The translations under genes were made by a program, and so were the position numbers. Below, in pieces: positions 24,398 through 32,606 of a stretch of DNA of 64,000 nt (the stretch's first letter is position 1; each line of letters opens with the position of its first letter). The notes under the pieces are model-generated. The model was not told where the DNA came from, did no database searches, and saw nothing but the letters and a program-made list of their open reading frames with translations. Origin of the DNA: Amycolatopsis sp. NBC_00345 (lineage in GTDB: Bacteria; Actinomycetota; Actinomycetes; Mycobacteriales; Pseudonocardiaceae); the NCBI RefSeq assembly GCF_036116635.1, contig NZ_CP107995.1, forward strand, positions 1,922,001-1,986,000, read 5' to 3'.

Positions 24398-25048
24398 GTG
24401 ACCGAACCCTCCGTCCTGCACGACACCAAGGCCGCCTACGACTCCGTCGCGACCCGCTACGCCGAGCTTTTCAGCAATATCCTCGAAACCCTGCCGATGG
24501 AACGGGCGATGCTGGCCGCGTTCGCCGAACTCGTGCAGGCCCACGGCGCCGGGCCGGTCGCCGACCTCGGATGCGGCCCCGGACACGTGACCGCGCACCT
24601 GCACGCGCTCGGGCTGACCGCGTTCGGCATCGACCTGTCGTCGGAGATGGTCGCCCTGGCCCGCCAGGCCCATCCGGACCTGCGGTTCGACGAGGGGTCG
24701 ATGACCGCCCTGGACCTCGCCGACGGAGGCCTCGGCGGCATTCTCGCGTTCTACTCCTTCATCCACACACCACCGCACCTGCTTCCGGTCGTGTTCGCCG
24801 AGTTCCACCGCGTGCTGGCGCCGGGCGGCCACCTGATGCTCGGCTTCTTCGCCGGTGACGATCCGCTGCCGCAGGAGTTCGACCACAAGGTCACGCTCGC
24901 CTATCGGTGGTCGCCGGACAGCCTCGTGGAACTGTTGCGCCAGGCCGGTTTCGTCGAGGTCGCCCGGTTGCTGCGCGAGCCGCACGAAAACGAGCGGCAG
25001 TTCCAGCAGGGCCAGCTGCTGGTTCGCAAGCCCCCGTCGCTCAGCTAG
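24398..25048 (+). CDS. SAM-dependent methyltransferase (class I)
   Basis: 216 residues from GTG 24398. Motif I, VADLGCGPGHVTAHLHALGLTAFGIDLSSEMV, and the post-motif region LAPGGHLMLGFF identify a Rossmann-type methyltransferase of the UbiE/Methyltransf_11 kind. It follows the TmpB-like gene by nine bases and is probably cotranscribed with the phosphonate operon. Its substrate is not evident; a link to methylated amines is tempting but unsupported. Confidence 0.88.
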   Translation: MTEPSVLHDTKAAYDSVATRYAELFSNILETLPMERAMLAAFAELVQAHGAGPVADLGCGPGHVTAHLHALGLTAFGIDLSSEMVALARQAHPDLRFDEGSMTALDLADGGLGGILAFYSFIHTPPHLLPVVFAEFHRVLAPGGHLMLGFFAGDDPLPQEFDHKVTLAYRWSPDSLVELLRQAGFVEVARLLREPHENERQFQQGQLLVRKPPSLS

Positions 25049-25192
25049 GCGATGTCCGGCGAGGTTGCCCCGAGCGGGTGATCCACGCCGGTCCGAACGG
25101 TCGGCGGCGGGGTGCCCGCTAGGGTCGGCCCGGTGTGGAGCGGGGCAGGGCGGGCACCGGATCCCCGGCCTCCCCGCGGGCGAGAGCCACGG

Positions 25193-26293
25193 GTGATCAT
25201 CGGGCCCAGCGAGCGGGAACTCAACCGGGTGCTGGCCGGGTACGCGGTGCGGGTCCGGTCGGCGGTGATCGTGCCGTGCGCCGGGCTCGGCGTCGTGATG
25301 ACCCCGGACTGGCGTACCGGCGGGCTGGCCGCGATCGCCGTCGGCTGGTGTGTCCTCCAGCTGTTCTGGCTGCGGAAACCGCCGCCGGGCCCGGTACCGG
25401 TGGCGATCGTGCACGCGGTGGTCGTGCTGGGCCTCGGGCTGAGCCAGTGGTGGACCGGGGCGCAGCCGGTGGAGAGCTGGCTGTTCGCGCTGGCGGCGGC
25501 GACCTCCGGCACCACGCAGTTCGAATGGTGTGCCCGGCCGGTCGCGGCCGCGGCCCTGTCCGCGACGACGATCGGCGGCTACGTCGCCGGGACCGCGGCC
25601 ACCGGGGTGGACTGGGGCCTGGTCCTGCGGCTGGTGGTCGAAGCCGTGCTCGCCCGGCTCGGCTACCTGTTCCTGCGGCGGGCGGCGCGGGTGGTGGACC
25701 GGGCGAGCGAACGCGCGGCAGCCACCCGGCAGGCGGTCTCGGTCGCCGAGGCCCGACGCTCCGCGGAACGCGAGTACCTGGCGACGTTGCACGACACGGC
25801 GTCGGCGACGCTGATGATGGCCGCGGCGGGTGAGCACAGTCCGTCCTGGCTGCCGGAGCGCGCGGCCCGGGACCTGGCGGGACTCGCCGCGGCGCCGGAG
25901 CCGCTGCCCGGCGAGACCGATCTGGCCGTGCTGCTCGGACCGGTGGCCGACCAGGCCGCGGTCACCGTCACCGCGGACGTCCGCGGCCCGCTGGTCCTGC
26001 CCGCGGTGCCCGCGCGCGCCATCGTGCACGGTGTCCGCGAGGCGCTGACCAACGTGCAGCGGCACGCCGGGGTCGACGAGGCGGAACTGGCCGCCCGGCG
26101 GGACGGAAACGACCGGATCGTGGTCGAGGTCCGCGACCGCGGCCGGGGTTTCCCGCCCGGCGGCGCCGGACCGCACCGCCGCGGCGTGTCCGGGTCGATC
26201 GTGGGCCGGATGGCCGAGTCCGGCGGCCGCGCGGTCGTCGAGTCCCGGCCCGCCGCGGGCACGACCGTGCGCTGGGTGTGGCCGGATGGCTGA
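25193..26293 (+). CDS. Sensor histidine kinase, NarL-partner type
   Basis: 366 residues if GTG 25193 is used; in-frame GTGs at 25112 and 25133 would extend it, and the start is uncertain. Five hydrophobic segments fill about residues 15-155. The dimerisation helix has the phosphoacceptor in ATLHDTASATLM. The ATPase domain shows the N-box REALTNVQRHAG, G1 DRGRGF and a GVSGSIVGRMAESGG / AAGTTVRW G2 region. It overlaps the next gene by eight bases and should phosphorylate the LuxR-type regulator at the end of the operon. Confidence 0.87.
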   Translation: MIIGPSERELNRVLAGYAVRVRSAVIVPCAGLGVVMTPDWRTGGLAAIAVGWCVLQLFWLRKPPPGPVPVAIVHAVVVLGLGLSQWWTGAQPVESWLFALAAATSGTTQFEWCARPVAAAALSATTIGGYVAGTAATGVDWGLVLRLVVEAVLARLGYLFLRRAARVVDRASERAAATRQAVSVAEARRSAEREYLATLHDTASATLMMAAAGEHSPSWLPERAARDLAGLAAAPEPLPGETDLAVLLGPVADQAAVTVTADVRGPLVLPAVPARAIVHGVREALTNVQRHAGVDEAELAARRDGNDRIVVEVRDRGRGFPPGGAGPHRRGVSGSIVGRMAESGGRAVVESRPAAGTTVRWVWPDG

Positions 26294-27395
26294 GCGAGCG
26301 TCCGCGGAACGGCTGCTGGGCGGGGCCAGGGCCACCGTCCTGCTGATCGCGGTGACCGTGCAGGTCTGCCTCTGCACGCTGCAGCTGCTCGGCAACCGGG
26401 CGCGTTACCACCCGTGGTGGCCGGAGCCGGCCGCGTACGGCGGGCTCCTCCTGGTCGCCGCGGGATGCGGCTACTTCCTGGCCCGCGGCCGGGCGGTGCC
26501 CCGGTGGGCGTCCCGGGCCGGCGTGGTGCTCACCTTCGGCGCGTCCGTGCTGGCCACTCTGCCGGTGGCCCCCGCGGACTACCTGAGCCCGGAGCACTGG
26601 ACCTTCGGGCTGATCGGCTGGTACGCGCTGGCGCTGCTGTTCGACCGCCCGCCCCGGGTGCTGGGCGGTTTCCTCGGCGTGCACGTCGTGCTGACCGCGT
26701 CGACGCTGGTCCTGGCCGGGGGCGTGGCCGCGGGCCGGCTGGCGCCCATGGCGATCACCGCGATCTCGACGCTCGGCTTCCAGCTCGCGGTCGGCCTCGC
26801 GGCCGGGCTGATCCGGCGGATCGCGGCGCGGGCCGGGGAAGCGGCCGAGGCGCGGGAGCGGGCGAGCACCGCGGAGACCATCGCCGAGCGGATCCACCAG
26901 GACCACCGGGAGCGGTACGACGCGCTGCTCGGCACCACCGTGCCGTTGCTGCGCGGTCTCGCCGACGGTTCGCTCGACCCCGCGGACGAGGACGTGACCC
27001 GCCGGTGCGCGACGGAGGCCGCGCGCATGCGCCGGCTGTTCGCCGAGGGCGACGACGTGCCGGACCGGTTGATCCACGAGCTGGCCGCGGTCATCGACGC
27101 GGCCGAGCGCAACGGGGTTTCGGTCCAGCTGGCCGTCCGGGGCGAGCCCGGCGCGTCGGCCGAGCTGCCGAAAGAGGTGCGCCGGGAGCTGATCGACCCG
27201 GTCGCGGCGGTGCTCGCCTCGTCCGGCTCCGCGGTGCGGGTGACCGTCGTGCGCACTCCCGAACGGGTCCGGGTCAGCGCGCTCGGCGACGTGCCCGCGA
27301 TGCCGGAGGTCCCTGAACCGATGCAGGTGCGGGTTTATAGACTGGCCACCGCATCGGGAACGTGGGTGGAGGCAGTGTGGCAGCCGGCGAACTGA
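26286..27395 (+). CDS. Membrane protein, degenerate sensor-kinase homologue
   Basis: 369 residues. The N-terminal half has about five membrane segments, as in the preceding kinase, followed by a coiled-coil-like EAAEARERASTAETIAERIHQDHRERYDALL stretch where a dimerisation helix would be. The C-terminal part keeps a faint ATPase-domain outline (RRELIDPVAAVLASSGSAVRVTVV) but has no Asn-containing N-box and no glycine-rich G boxes. I infer a catalytically dead partner, perhaps a sensor subunit or modulator that heterodimerises with the active kinase. The stop overlaps the response regulator by 19 bases. Confidence 0.7.
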   Translation: MAERASAERLLGGARATVLLIAVTVQVCLCTLQLLGNRARYHPWWPEPAAYGGLLLVAAGCGYFLARGRAVPRWASRAGVVLTFGASVLATLPVAPADYLSPEHWTFGLIGWYALALLFDRPPRVLGGFLGVHVVLTASTLVLAGGVAAGRLAPMAITAISTLGFQLAVGLAAGLIRRIAARAGEAAEARERASTAETIAERIHQDHRERYDALLGTTVPLLRGLADGSLDPADEDVTRRCATEAARMRRLFAEGDDVPDRLIHELAAVIDAAERNGVSVQLAVRGEPGASAELPKEVRRELIDPVAAVLASSGSAVRVTVVRTPERVRVSALGDVPAMPEVPEPMQVRVYRLATASGTWVEAVWQPAN

Positions 27396-28036
27396 TCACG
27401 GCCGCCGTCGTGGACGATCACCCGGCCATCCGGGCCGGGGTGGAGTACTGGTACGCCACCGCCGATCCGCCGATCCGGGTGCTCGCCTCGGGCGCCACCG
27501 CCGCGGCGGCCTGGACGCCGCCGGGCGACGCCGCGCAGGTGGTCGTGCTCGACCTGCAGCTGCCCGGCCGGGAAGCGCCCGCCTACGGGGAGCTGCGGCG
27601 GCTGGTGGACGCCGGGCGCCAGGTGATCGTCTACACCATGCGCGAGGACGAGAACACCGCGCTGACCTGTCTCGACGTCGGCGCCTTCACCTTCCTCACC
27701 AAGGCCGAGGGCAAGGACCACCTCGTCGCGGCCACGGTCGCGGCCGCCCACGACCTGCCCTACACCCCGCCCGCGCTGGCCGGCGCGTTCGGCGCGAACC
27801 GGCGTTCGGACCGGCCCCGGCTCTCCGACCGCGAGGAGAGCGTGCTGATCGAATGGTTCCAGTGCGAGTCGAAGGAGCTTGTCGCGGCGAAGCTGGGCAT
27901 CACCCCGCGCACCGTCAACACCTACCTGGACCGGGTGCGGATCAAGTACGCCAACGTCGGCCGCCGCGCGCGGACCAAGGCGGCGCTGGTCGCGCGGGCG
28001 ATCCAGGACGGCCTCGTGCAGGTCGACGACCTCTGA
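27377..28036 (+). CDS. LuxR/NarL-family response regulator
   Basis: 219 residues from GTG 27377, which has GGAGG five bases upstream; an earlier GTG at 27362 lacks one. The receiver has the acidic pair VVDDHPAIRAG, the phosphoacceptor Asp in VVLDLQLPG, Thr in VYTM and Lys in LTKAEG. The C-terminal helix-turn-helix contains RLSDREESVL, VAAKLGITPRTVNTYLDRVRIKYANVGR, close to a GerE domain but with an atypical WFQCESKELVAAKLG lead. It forms a three-gene operon with the active and degenerate kinases. Confidence 0.9.
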   Translation: MAAGELITAAVVDDHPAIRAGVEYWYATADPPIRVLASGATAAAAWTPPGDAAQVVVLDLQLPGREAPAYGELRRLVDAGRQVIVYTMREDENTALTCLDVGAFTFLTKAEGKDHLVAATVAAAHDLPYTPPALAGAFGANRRSDRPRLSDREESVLIEWFQCESKELVAAKLGITPRTVNTYLDRVRIKYANVGRRARTKAALVARAIQDGLVQVDDL

Positions 28037-28234
28037 CCGGCGGTTGTGGGTGGAACGACCGGCACCGCGCGGCGCGCCCGTGCCCTACATTCGGCTGCAC
28101 TGGGGGTCCGGCCGGCCCCGTCGTCCGCGGGGTGGGGACGTGGTCCGGCCGGGCGAAGCGAACCACGGAGCGGGGGAGCCCTCCGCGTGCGCCCGGGTTG
28201 AGGGTCCCGGGTGGGCGCGGGACGGAGTGCGATA

Positions 28235-28281
28235 CCTGGTGCCGGCCGGGGACAGTCGGGGGACAGCCGGCCGGCACCAGG
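28235..28281 (+). terminator. Perfect 15-bp stem between response regulator and GNAT gene
   Basis: CCTGGTGCCGGCCGG (28235-28249) and its exact complement CCGGCCGGCACCAGG (28267-28281) enclose a 17-base loop. No U-tract follows. It may terminate the two-component operon. The right arm runs into AGGAGG, so it could also be a leader structure for the acetyltransferase gene that starts 50 bases later. The remaining sequence between 28037 and 28331 shows no gene. Confidence 0.6.
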
Positions 28282-28331
28282 AGGCCGGTCGGGCCGGCGG
28301 GCGAAACCGGCGGCCCGGCGCGGGGGCGGCG

Positions 28332-29126
28332 ATGACCGGCCCGTGGCCGCGGTGCCTGCTGGTGACGGAGACGATCTGGGAGGCCGCGCGGGCCCAGCTC
28401 GCCGACGGGCGCACCCGGGGCAATGCCGGCGGGCAGCCGCGCTGGGTGCTCACCGACCTCGACGATGCCGACTTCAACGGCGTTTACGACCCGGTGCTGC
28501 CCTCCGCCGAAGCGGACCGCGGCGCGGTGCTGGACCGGGTGATGGCGCCGTTCGAGGCGGCCGGGCGGCCGATGGCCTGGCACCTCGACCTCGCCCGGAC
28601 CCGGCCGTGGCTGCCGTCGGCGCTCCGGGCCCGCGGACTGCGTTACTACGAGACCGAGCCGGGTTTGCTCGCCGATCCGATCCCGGACTTCGAAAGCTCC
28701 ACAGTGGACGGACTGGCGATCGTCCCGCTGCCCGCCACCGAAGACGCCCTGCGCACCTGGGCCGAGGTGTACTGCGGGGAAGAGGGCACCGGGCAAGTCC
28801 AGCGCCTCACGCGGCTGCGCCTGGCCCGTGCCGCGGCGGAGGAGCAGCCGACCACGCACCTGCTCGGGTTCGCCGACGGCCGGCCGGTCTGCTGCGCCGC
28901 GGTCTTCCCTGGCACGCGGGCCGCGCTGGTGGAGCGCGTGGTGACCGCGGAAGCGTGGCGGGGCCGCGGTTACGGCACCGCGATCACCCGCGCGGCGATG
29001 GACGTCGCCCTTGGGCGCGGCTGCACCCGGGCGGTGCTCACGTCTTCGCCGGACGGGCAGAGGATCTACGAGCGGCTGGGCTTCCGGACGGAGTGCCGGG
29101 TGACCCGTTACCTCTGGCAGCCTTAG
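28332..29126 (+). CDS. GNAT-family N-acetyltransferase
   Basis: 264 residues from ATG 28332. The C-terminal half is a GNAT domain: VERVVTAEAWRGRGYGTAITRAAMDVALGRGCTRAVLTSSPDGQRIYERLGF contains the acetyl-CoA loop Arg-Gly-x-Gly-x-Gly/Ala pattern and the typical bent end. The N-terminal half looks like a degenerate second GNAT-like domain (WHLDLARTRPWLPSALRARGLRYYE). The acceptor is unknown. A longer in-frame reading from 27879 passes over the response-regulator gene and is not a real start. Confidence 0.88.
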   Translation: MTGPWPRCLLVTETIWEAARAQLADGRTRGNAGGQPRWVLTDLDDADFNGVYDPVLPSAEADRGAVLDRVMAPFEAAGRPMAWHLDLARTRPWLPSALRARGLRYYETEPGLLADPIPDFESSTVDGLAIVPLPATEDALRTWAEVYCGEEGTGQVQRLTRLRLARAAAEEQPTTHLLGFADGRPVCCAAVFPGTRAALVERVVTAEAWRGRGYGTAITRAAMDVALGRGCTRAVLTSSPDGQRIYERLGFRTECRVTRYLWQP

Positions 29127-29168
29127 AGACACCGAAGAAGACCTTGCCGCGCTTCGTCTTCTGGCCGG

Positions 29169-29903
29169 TCATCCGCGTTCGCTCGCCGCGCGCGGGCCCG
29201 AGCCGAAGAACAGCTCGGAGATGTCCGGCCGGGCCAGGAGATTCGCGGCGGGCTCGGCGAGCAGCACCCGTCCGCTCTCCATCACGACCCCGTCCGAGGC
29301 CAGCCGCAGTCCGAAGCGGACGTTCTGCTCGACCATCAGCACCGTGACCCCGAGCTCCCGCAGTAGCAAGGTGGTGTCGAAGACGGTCTCGCACGTCTTC
29401 GGGTCGAGGCCGAGCGTCGGCTCGTCGAGGAGGACGACGCGGGGCTCGGTCACCAGCGCCCGCGCGAACTCGACGATCCGCCGCTGGCCGCCGGACAGCT
29501 CGGATGCCTTGTCCCGCGCCCGTTCCCCGAGGATGGGGAAGGCTTCGCCGAGTTCGGCGAGGCGACGGCGGAGACGCGTTTTGTCGCGCCGGATCGGGTA
29601 ACCGCCGAGGAGCATGTTGTCCCGCACCGACAACCGGCCGAACAGCCCGCCCTGCTGGGGCACCTGGACGACCCCGGCCTCGATGACGGCCGCGGGGGAA
29701 AGCCCGCTCAGCACCCGGTCGCCCAGGCGGACGCGGCCTTCGCGCGGGGGAAGCAGCCCGCTGACCGTGCGCAGGACCGTCGACTTGCCCGCGCCGTTCG
29801 GGCCGACGACGCAGGTGATGCTGCCCGGCCGGACCTCGAGGTCGACGCCGCGGAGGACGTCGCCGCCGCCGTATCCCGCGTACACCGATTCCAGCCGGAT
29901 CAT
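29169..29903 (-). CDS. livF: Branched-chain-type ABC transporter ATPase (LivF-like)
   Basis: 244 residues. Walker A is GPNGAGKS, the Q-loop follows in VPQQGG, the signature is LSGGQRR, Walker B is VVLLDEPTLGLDP and the switch His/Glu region is VLMVEQNVR. The short form with TLGLDPKTCETVF is typical of LivF. It is the last gene of the importer operon and overlaps the fused LivM-LivG gene by four bases. With LivG it would drive uptake of an amino acid, amide or aromatic acid. Confidence 0.93.
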   Translation of the reverse strand: MIRLESVYAGYGGGDVLRGVDLEVRPGSITCVVGPNGAGKSTVLRTVSGLLPPREGRVRLGDRVLSGLSPAAVIEAGVVQVPQQGGLFGRLSVRDNMLLGGYPIRRDKTRLRRRLAELGEAFPILGERARDKASELSGGQRRIVEFARALVTEPRVVLLDEPTLGLDPKTCETVFDTTLLLRELGVTVLMVEQNVRFGLRLASDGVVMESGRVLLAEPAANLLARPDISELFFGSGPRAASERG

Positions 29904-31711
29904 CGTCCGGATCCCGTCGTGTCCGCCGCCAGGACGAAATCGTCGCCCAGGTAGGCCTCCAGCACCGCGTGGTCCGCGCTGACCTCGGCGGGCGGGCCGG
30001 CGGCGATGACCCGGCCGCGCGCCAGCACCACGGCCTGGTCGGCGAGCGAAAGCACGAACTGCATGTCGTGTTCGACGATCACGAACGTCCTCCCCGAAGC
30101 GTTCAGCGCGCGGATCAGGCCGGACAGGCGGCGCAGGAGCGTCGGGTTGATGCCCGCCGCCGGTTCGTCCAGCAGGATGACGTCGGGGTCGAGCATCAGC
30201 ACCTGGGCCAGCTCGACGAGCTTGCGCTGCCCGTAGGACAGGTCGGTGGCCTTCGCGCCGGCGTAGTCGCGCAGGCCGACGAACTCGAGCAGCTCCAGCG
30301 CCCGCGCCGCCTCCGGGCCCGAGATCGCGCTGCGGGCGAGGCGCCGGAGCTTGAACTCGTCGCAGGCGGCGGCCACGTTCTCCAGCACCGTCAGCCCGCC
30401 GAACAGGCGCGGCAGCTGGTAAGTACGGCCCAGGCCGCGGAACGCGCGCTGCGGCCGGCTTGCCCGCGTGATCGGCGTGCCGCCCAGTTCGACGGTGCCC
30501 GAGGTGGCCGCGTACGTCCCGTCGATCACGTTGAACAGCGTGGTCTTCCCCGACCCGTTGGGGCCGATCAACGCGGTCGTGGAGTCCCGCGGGACGGCCA
30601 GCGTGACTCGGTCCAACGCGGTCAAGCCGCCGAAGCGCACGGTCACGCCGGAGACCCGGAGGGCCTCGGCCGTGCTCGTCGCCGGGCGCCGCCGCGGTGG
30701 GGCTTCAGGGATCGGCGTGTCTTCGAGGCGGGCGCCGGTACGGCCGGTTTCCCCGCGGCGGCGGGCGAGCCGGTCTCGCACGGTCGGCAGGATGCCGCGG
30801 GGGAGCAGCAGGGTCACCGCGAGGACGAGCCCGCCGAACAGGACGAGCCGGATCGCCCCGGCGTCGGCGCCGCCCAAGGTCGTGTTGGTCACCTCGGTCA
30901 GCGGCACCACGAGGAAGGCACCCAGCACCGGGCCCCAGACCGTGCCGCGCCCGCCGAGGAGCGCGGCCAGCACGACCTGCATGCTGAGCACGACGTCGAA
31001 CATCGTGTTCACCGAAAGGGAGCTGACGTAGTAGCCGTACACCGCGCCGGCGACGCCGACCAGCGCCGCGCTCGCGACGAAGGCGAGTCCTTTGTAGACC
31101 GAGGTGACGACGCCGATGCCGGCCGCCTTGTCCTCGTCGTCCTTGATGGCCAGCAGGCCGAGGCCGAGCTTCGACCGCCGGATGGCGACGGTCAGCCCCA
31201 CGCTGAGCAGGACGAGCGCGAACAGCGCGTAGTAGAACGGCCAGTTGTAGAACCGGATGTCCCACGTGGGCAGCGGCATCGGGAGGCCCTGGCTGCCGCC
31301 GGTGACCGACGACCAGTTCCGGGTGAGCAGGCCGAGCAGCTCCAGCACCGCGAAGCTGACGATCACGAACGCCGGCCCGCGGGTGCGGCGGGTGACCAGG
31401 CCGAGGACCACGGCCACCAGCGCCGCGGCCACACCGCCGAGCGGCGCCACGGCGAACGGCGAGACGTCCCATCGGGTGGCGAGGATGCCGCCGGTGTAGG
31501 CGCCCACCCCGACGAACATCCCGTGGCCGAGGCTGATGTACCCGGTCAGCCCGGCCATGATGTTCCAGCCGGACGCGACGACGGCGACCAGGAAGGTCAG
31601 GATGAGGACGTTCTGCACGTAGGTGTCCGGCGTCAGCAGCGGGACGAGCGCGGTGAGCAGGATCGCGGCCGCGAGCAGCAGCTTGCGGATCCGTTCCGTC
31701 CGGTGGGTCAT
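29900..31711 (-). CDS. LivM-LivG fusion: permease and ATPase of the ABC importer
   Basis: 603 residues. The N-terminal part (about 1-320) is a LivM-type permease with 8-10 membrane segments and the family motif ISLGHGMFVGVGAYTGG. After a charged, Pro-rich linker (330-360) comes a LivG-type ATPase with Walker A GPNGSGKT, signature LSYGQRK and Walker B VILLDEPAAGINP, ending in HAVLEAYLGDDFV. Such fusions occur in actinobacterial Liv systems. ATG 31711 overlaps the LivH stop by four bases. Confidence 0.92.
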   Translation of the reverse strand: MTHRTERIRKLLLAAAILLTALVPLLTPDTYVQNVLILTFLVAVVASGWNIMAGLTGYISLGHGMFVGVGAYTGGILATRWDVSPFAVAPLGGVAAALVAVVLGLVTRRTRGPAFVIVSFAVLELLGLLTRNWSSVTGGSQGLPMPLPTWDIRFYNWPFYYALFALVLLSVGLTVAIRRSKLGLGLLAIKDDEDKAAGIGVVTSVYKGLAFVASAALVGVAGAVYGYYVSSLSVNTMFDVVLSMQVVLAALLGGRGTVWGPVLGAFLVVPLTEVTNTTLGGADAGAIRLVLFGGLVLAVTLLLPRGILPTVRDRLARRRGETGRTGARLEDTPIPEAPPRRRPATSTAEALRVSGVTVRFGGLTALDRVTLAVPRDSTTALIGPNGSGKTTLFNVIDGTYAATSGTVELGGTPITRASRPQRAFRGLGRTYQLPRLFGGLTVLENVAAACDEFKLRRLARSAISGPEAARALELLEFVGLRDYAGAKATDLSYGQRKLVELAQVLMLDPDVILLDEPAAGINPTLLRRLSGLIRALNASGRTFVIVEHDMQFVLSLADQAVVLARGRVIAAGPPAEVSADHAVLEAYLGDDFVLAADTTGSGR

Positions 31712-32592
31712 GCCAGTGCTCCGTCCGCGCGCCCGCGCCCGCCCAGCAGGCCCTGCGGCCGGACCAGGAGCAGCGCGACGATCAGCAGGTAGGGGACCGT
31801 TGTCGCCCATCGGGTGTCCACATAGGACGAAGTCAGTGCCTCGCTCACCCCGAGGATCGCCGCGCCGAGGGCCGCGCCCGCGAAACTGCCGAGGCCGCCG
31901 AGGATCACGACGCACAGCACGCGGCCGATCCAGACGTAGTGCGAGTCCGGGACGAACTGGTAGAGCACCGAGAGCGCGGCGCCGGCGAACCCGGTCGTCG
32001 CGACGCCGATGGCGAACATCCGCGCCATCGTGCGTTCGACGTCGATGCCCACGAGCGCGGCGCTGTCGCGGTCCGCTGAGCACGCGCGGATCGCCCGGCC
32101 GACGAACGTCCCGCGCAGGAGGCCGTACAGGCCGAGGAGGAGCACGACCGCGCCACCACAGGCGTACAGCTGGGCGGTCGGCACCACCAGTTCGCCGAGG
32201 TGGAAGGAACTGTTGAAATAGGACGGTGTCGCCGCTTTCGCGTCGGTGCCCCAGACCAGCGCCATGACCCCGCCGAGGGCGGTCGCCACGCCGAACGAGG
32301 CGACCAGGGTCAGCTCGTGGTCGATCCGCTGGACCCTGGCGACGACGCCGCGGTAGAGCAGCCACCCGAAGCCGTACATCACCGGGCCGACCAGTACACC
32401 GGCGAGCAGCGGGTCGAGGCCGGTGCGCTGCCACACCCACCAGGTGAGGAACGCGGCCAGCACGATCGTCGAGGTGTGGGCGAGGTTGAGCACCTTCATC
32501 ACCCCGAAGACCAGGGTGAACCCCGAGGACATCAGCGCGTAGACGCCGCCGGCCAGCAGGCCGAGGACGACCGTTTGGACGAGGAGGATCAC
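31708..32592 (-). CDS. livH: Branched-chain-type ABC transporter permease (LivH-like)
   Basis: 294 residues from GTG 32592, preceded by a GAAAGG box. It has about eight hydrophobic segments and the LivH landmarks GGVYALMSSGFTLVFGVMKVLNLAH near the start and RAIRACSADRDSAALVGIDVERT in the cytoplasmic loop that meets the ATPases. It forms the transmembrane pore with the LivM half of the next gene. The substrate-binding protein gene lies 14 bases upstream. Confidence 0.92.
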   Translation of the reverse strand: MILLVQTVVLGLLAGGVYALMSSGFTLVFGVMKVLNLAHTSTIVLAAFLTWWVWQRTGLDPLLAGVLVGPVMYGFGWLLYRGVVARVQRIDHELTLVASFGVATALGGVMALVWGTDAKAATPSYFNSSFHLGELVVPTAQLYACGGAVVLLLGLYGLLRGTFVGRAIRACSADRDSAALVGIDVERTMARMFAIGVATTGFAGAALSVLYQFVPDSHYVWIGRVLCVVILGGLGSFAGAALGAAILGVSEALTSSYVDTRWATTVPYLLIVALLLVRPQGLLGGRGRADGALA

Positions 32593-32606
32593 GGGAAGCC
32601 TTTCGG

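Noticed and set aside
24176..26395. 739-codon minus-strand frame over the methyltransferase and sensor kinase
   Set aside because: It is a low-complexity shadow of three well-supported plus-strand genes.
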